NCBI RefSeq assembly: GCF_002294985.1
Contig: NZ_NSGE01000010.1
Span: 62,001 to 126,000, forward strand
Source: Mesorhizobium sp. WSM3862
GTDB taxonomy: Bacteria > Pseudomonadota > Alphaproteobacteria > Rhizobiales > Rhizobiaceae
DNA length: 64,000 bases
Reading direction: 5' to 3'
The notes beneath the pieces were generated by a model. That model was not told where the DNA came from, did no database searches, and worked only from the letters and a program-made list of their open reading frames with translations. This document shows positions 60,420 through 64,000 of the stretch, in pieces; within the stretch, counting starts at the first letter, position 1; every line of letters starts with the position of its first letter. Both the position numbers and the translations under genes were made by a program.

Positions 60420-61181
60420 ATGAATTTCCTTGGGGCTGCCAGGGAGGCGTTGGCGGTCGAATTTGCGCATTTTCTCGACCGGACTGATGGTATCGGAAAA
60501 CCCAAGCAGTTGTTCGACCTGCTATCTGCTTTTGCCCTGAAGTTTGATTGCCCGTGGGTCTCCTATGGCTCTCTTGCACGAGATCAAAAAGGCTTAAAGC
60601 CGATGCGAGGCGATCCGGCGGTCATGCTAAATTACCCCGACGGATGGCGGGAGCGCTATTTCGAAATGGGCTATGACAAGATAGACCCTATTATCAAGAG
60701 AAGTCGGAGGCGAATAAAAGCCTTTCCTTGGAGCGAGGTGTACAACGACGAAAGCACGACTGAAGACGAGCGGCGCGTTTTGGACGAGGCTGCCACCTTT
60801 GGCTTACGGTCAGGCATTAGCGTCCCATTGCACGGCCCCGACGGCAGCTTTGCGATCGTGAACTTTGCTCAGGCCTTGGACGGTAAATTCCCAAATAGAA
60901 CAATCACATACTTGCAATTTGCGGCGTTACATTTCCATTTGAGAGTCGCGGAATTCGCTAATCCCACAGGCATCGAGAACACCTCTAATCTTTCTCCAAG
61001 AGAAAAAGAGTGCATCCTATGGACTGCGAAAGGTAAATCGTCGTGGGAAATAGGAAAGATTCTAGGGATCTCTATAAATACTGTGAATTTCCACATAAAG
61101 AACGTGATCAGAAAAATGAATGCCAATAGCAGAATAACCGCAGCTATAGAAGTGCTAAAGCGAGGAATAATAGAATTATAA
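60420..61181 (+). CDS. LuxR-family regulator with autoinducer-binding domain
   Basis: A 253-residue quorum-sensing type regulator. The N-terminal domain shows family residues in WVSYGSL, WRERYFEMGYDKIDPII, KAFPWSEV and FGLRSGISVPLHG; the C-terminal helix-turn-helix reads LSPREKECILWTAKGKSSWEIGKILGISINTVNFHIKNV. No luxI gene is close, so it is a solo receptor or works with a distant synthase. It lies 173 bases after the oxygenase and may control that pair. The start is uncertain; 60375 and 60252 are in frame, but 60420 gives normal length. Confidence 0.87.
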   Translation: MNFLGAAREALAVEFAHFLDRTDGIGKPKQLFDLLSAFALKFDCPWVSYGSLARDQKGLKPMRGDPAVMLNYPDGWRERYFEMGYDKIDPIIKRSRRRIKAFPWSEVYNDESTTEDERRVLDEAATFGLRSGISVPLHGPDGSFAIVNFAQALDGKFPNRTITYLQFAALHFHLRVAEFANPTGIENTSNLSPREKECILWTAKGKSSWEIGKILGISINTVNFHIKNVIRKMNANSRITAAIEVLKRGIIEL

Positions 61182-61208
61182 GGCCTATAATGAAACACAA
61201 AAATATTG

Positions 61209-61998
61209 CTACACAGCAGGTGGCGTGTCGTACTGGAGAACGGCACTCTTACACTTGGGTATCTTCGGCGGCTTTATCAACGAGGCGCTGGAGGGCCTTG
61301 TGGCGGCCAGTCCGAAGAGGAAGTCGAGCGCGTTGTTATCGCACCAGGCCATGACGGCCATAGGTGATCGTCGCCGCGGACCAGGGTTTGGGTTCGGCCA
61401 GCGAGCGAATGCGCTCGGACAAGCCGGCGGAGCTGGCCGCGATATCCTTGCCAGGCGGGTCTTGCCAGGAGGCAGGATCACGGCGGTCGCGGCATCACAG
61501 ATGTGGGTCGGCAGGAAGCGGCGCTCGTCGTAATGGGCTTGAAAAGCGAGAGCTGCTGATGGCCGTGAACGACATCAAACGCGTCGGCGATGTCGAGCGA
61601 CACGCTGTTTGGTGGCTCGACATAGATCGACAGCCAAAGATCAACCAGCATCCAGCCGAGCCGGATGCGGTGCGTAGGTCTAGCAGGTTCTCTCTGGGCG
61701 GCCAGGTCGGCTGCGAGCACAGATCAATCCCGCTCTGAAGGCCGGGTCTGTGGGCGGCCGATCGAGATCGTAGGGCATCCTCGTAGCCGCAGGCCGTCGG
61801 CCATGGCGTGCGTCACCGGTTGTGGATCGGGCGATCCTGGATCGCAGCCGCCAAGCCTGTCGACCAGTAACAGGCGTCGCTTGGCCGCGGCCAAAATCAT
61901 GACGCCGCCATCCGAAGTGTTGCGTCCGCCATCAGCGCGGCTTTGATCTTCTTGCGCGTAACGGCTGGGTGAGAGCGGCAGCAACGTATGGTCGGTCA
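61209..61998 (-). pseudogene. IS1380-family transposase remnant
   Basis: On the minus strand it starts MTDHTLLPLSPSRYAQ, SDGGVMILAAAKRRLLLVDRLGG (N-terminus of IS1380-type transposases), and near 61340-61400 gives MAWCDNNALDFLFGLA, the catalytic-region wording of the family. The middle is missing or frame-broken. Confidence 0.65.
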
Positions 61999-62732
61999 TG
62001 CCGGTGAGGCTCCGCCAGACGTGGTGCCAGGGCTGGGTTGACAACCTAATCCAACGCCATCGTTGCCGGCAGGGTCCAGCACGTTTCTCATGACGTGGAC
62101 GCGGAGGTTGGCATGTCTCCGACCGCCCCTTGCTGACGGCCGCCTTGAGGCCTTCCGGGGCACTATACAATCTGTTGTGAGGTGCAGATCCTGGGAAGGT
62201 ACGACATCGAGCAAGTTCTGGCTATTTTCGGTGAACCCTGCCGGGCGTTCGGTGATCATTACTGGAAAATGCCTTTACCGCCGCCTTCTGAAATCGCACT
62301 GCAAAAAGACAAATGTTAAGCAGTGGTGGCCCGGAATTAATGACTTTGCAACAAATCCTTACCAAAATCTTGTATTGATATAGTTGGGGATTCGGTGGAA
62401 AGATAGGTAAAGACGCCGAACGCCACCAGTACATTATGACGAAGGACGCTTATCGTGGATGCCCTGAAAGGAAACCCGCTGCAACCGCCATGTCCAGGTC
62501 AGCGTCGATCCTGATGGACCGGCCAGGAATACGTCTGGTGGACGCGTCTTTCGCGCAGCGACGTCCGGCTGGATTGACAGTGCGAGCCGGTTAGCGGCGG
62601 CGTCGCTCTCCGAGGATGTGAGCACGTTGTGCCGGGACACTGTCGAATCGACCGCAGATACGTCCCGATATACTGGTGGACTACTGAGTTTGCGACGAAT
62701 TTCATAGGCCAATGGACCAAGGATGAACAATT
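61999..62732. other. No gene recognised
   Basis: About 730 bases between the IS1380 remnant and the next oxygenase. No gene or nif-type promoter seen; a minus-strand frame at 62434-62730 lacks support. Confidence 0.45.
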
Positions 62733-63662
62733 ATGACCATACTACCACAAATCTCACTGGCAAATCTGGTGGCCGATAAAACGCGGCCTGAAGAGCGTAA
62801 GCGCCTACGCATGGCGTGCGAGGATTGCGGGTTCTTCTACCTTGTCCAGCATGGCATCCCGAAAGAACAGATCGCGCAAGCAATCGAGGCCTCCCGGCGC
62901 TTCTTCGCGTTGCCACAGTCAATGAAGGAGCGCTTTGGTCACGCCGCTCAAGGGATCTATCCCACTATCGCCCGTGGATACAGTCCATTGCACGGGGAAA
63001 TCCTACATCCCGACGCTGGCCGCGATCCGAAGGAAGTGTTCGATCTCGGAATCGACAACGAAGGCGATCGCCGTCCGTTTGGCGGGAGCACGCTTTTTCC
63101 GGATGAGGCCTTGTCTCCTGGTTTCGCGCGAAGCCTGCTTGACTTGCAGGCTACCGTGCTCCGCGAAGTCGTCCCCCACCTCGGAACCGCGCTTGCCGAC
63201 ATGATCGGCATGGAACAGGACTGGTTCCAACGGTATTTCAGCCCGCCGACGCTCGAGCAACGCGTAATTCGGTATCCGGCTCGCGGTGGCACGTGCGCCA
63301 AGCACACCGATGGTGGCTTCTTCACGCTGCTGCTGCAGGAGGAACTCCCCACCCGGTCGTTGCAGGTGTGGTTGCGTGGGCGCTGGATGCCGGTGCCGAG
63401 CCTGCCCGACAGTCTCGTAGTCAATTTGGGCGATATGCTTCAAGCCTTGAGCGATGACCGCTTCAAAAGTACGCCGCATCAAGTCGCGCACAATGGTCTG
63501 ACCGACCGAATTTCGCTTCCCTTCTTTATCTATCCCGACGTCGACGCGCGCCTGACTTCGCGGGGAGGGCGCCACACCTTCAATGTCGCGGAAATGATGC
63601 TGCACAATTACGAGTCAGTCGAAACCGGGAATGGCGCCGGACGCGCGCGAGAGTTGCAGTAA
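62733..63662 (+). CDS. Isopenicillin-N-synthase-like 2OG-Fe(II) oxygenase
   Basis: A 309-residue enzyme of the plant-type DIOX/IPNS family. An N-terminal DIOX_N segment (ACEDCGFFYLVQHGIPKEQI) is followed by the jelly-roll core with H191 and D193 (KHTDGGFFTLL), H249 (STPHQV) and the 2OG pair R259/S261 (DRISLPFF). Relatives include ethylene-forming enzyme, gibberellin and flavonoid oxygenases, but the substrate here is unknown. AAGGA precedes the ATG. It stands alone after IS debris. Confidence 0.87.
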   Translation: MTILPQISLANLVADKTRPEERKRLRMACEDCGFFYLVQHGIPKEQIAQAIEASRRFFALPQSMKERFGHAAQGIYPTIARGYSPLHGEILHPDAGRDPKEVFDLGIDNEGDRRPFGGSTLFPDEALSPGFARSLLDLQATVLREVVPHLGTALADMIGMEQDWFQRYFSPPTLEQRVIRYPARGGTCAKHTDGGFFTLLLQEELPTRSLQVWLRGRWMPVPSLPDSLVVNLGDMLQALSDDRFKSTPHQVAHNGLTDRISLPFFIYPDVDARLTSRGGRHTFNVAEMMLHNYESVETGNGAGRARELQ

Positions 63663-63851
63663 ATGTCCGGTGTTCTCAGGCGTGCGTAAACTTATGGCAA
63701 CGACCCGGAGCATCCAGGTGATGCGCTGAACGAACTCACCCAAGTTTTATCTGTCGCACGTCGCGCGAAATAGCGCGGCGGCCGGCGGGCGGAAGCCATT
63801 TTTAGTTATGTTCCTTGTTCCTTGACGACCTTCAAGAACAGAAAAATACCC

Positions 63852-64000
63852 ATGCCTGTCCGTCATGAATTCACCTACGCGTTGCAGGCGACCCAGAATT
63901 GGGTCAGCGATCTGGCATGGAGACTTCGTTGGCAGGATCGCGAGCGGGTTTTCCTAGCTTTGATTGCGACGCTGCACGCGCTACGCGATTGCCTGGGCCG
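63852..64000 (+). CDS. DUF2267-like protein, cut by window end
   Basis: The frame MPVRHEFTYALQATQNWVSD, then RVFLALIATLHALRDCLG, runs off the right edge. It matches the start of DUF2267 proteins (helical, stress-linked in rhizobia). Only 49 codons are visible. Confidence 0.6.
   Translation, partial: MPVRHEFTYALQATQNWVSDLAWRLRWQDRERVFLALIATLHALRDCLG

Overview
This window is a piece of a rhizobial symbiosis island, most likely from Mesorhizobium. The evidence is a near-complete nitrogen-fixation gene set (nifHDKENX, nifQ, nifS/W, nifA, nifB, nifZ, nifT, fixABCX, fdxN, fdxB), an rpoN2 copy, acdS, a CYP127-type P450 cluster, a textbook 49-bp nod box, and many broken insertion sequences and gene fragments between intact operons. 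No tRNA or rRNA gene, CRISPR array or replication origin was seen.

Layout. 1-1.8 kb: an IS256 remnant, an intact nod box, and nodA and nolK debris. 1.8-12.7 kb (minus strand): nifS (fused to nifW), fixA, fixB, fixC, fixX, nifA, nifB, fdxN, nifZ, nifT and a SIR2-like gene. 13.2-16.9 kb: a sigma-54 promoter with a nifH-type leader drives an ABC exporter, then a nifH/DUF269 pseudogene chimera, a DUF683 gene, fdxB and nifQ. 16.9-19.5 kb (minus): prxS-rpoN2 with its own NifA site. 19.8-23 kb: another nifH-like promoter and leader in front of a P450, a ferredoxin and an NTF2-like gene, ending in a broken SDR gene and an orphan AbiEi-like gene. 24-32.1 kb: nifH-nifD-nifK-nifE-nifN-nifX-DUF269. 32.1-37 kb: response regulator, universal stress protein, debris, FAD oxidoreductase, pyrE.

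38-43.1 kb: a NifA/sigma-54 promoter precedes a lysine-N6-hydroxylase-like gene, a PhyH-type dioxygenase and a cupin/methionyl-tRNA-synthetase-like fusion. This set matches known hydrazine (N-N bond) forming machinery and is the most striking part of the window. 43.5-46.6 kb: a NifA-controlled TlpA-like protein, then a second degraded nifX-DUF269-DUF683-fdxB block and an ExoX-like gene. 47.6-47.85 kb: a NifA site, a sigma-54 promoter and a perfect terminator with no gene between them, so a probable small RNA. 48-51.1 kb: another NifA/sigma-54 promoter, then a secreted barrel-like protein and two tandemly duplicated subtilase-like secreted proteins. 51.5 kb: acdS. 54.4-57.3 kb (minus): a NifA/sigma-54 operon of iscA, a cysteine-less nifU-like gene, a small ORF, and queE-queD-queC. 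58.1-61.2 kb: aminotransferase, 2OG-Fe(II) oxygenase and a LuxR-type regulator. 61.2-64 kb: an IS1380 remnant, an isopenicillin-N-synthase-like oxygenase and the start of a DUF2267 gene.

How the genes work together. NifA with sigma-54 (RpoN2) appears to be the master switch: I found nine matches to TGT-N10-ACA, eight exact and placed near GG-N10-GC promoters plus one imperfect at nifB, and promoters on at least ten transcription units. Several units carry copied nifH promoter or leader sequence, which suggests that duplication of the nifH control region recruited new genes (exporter, P450, and possibly others) into the symbiotic regulon.
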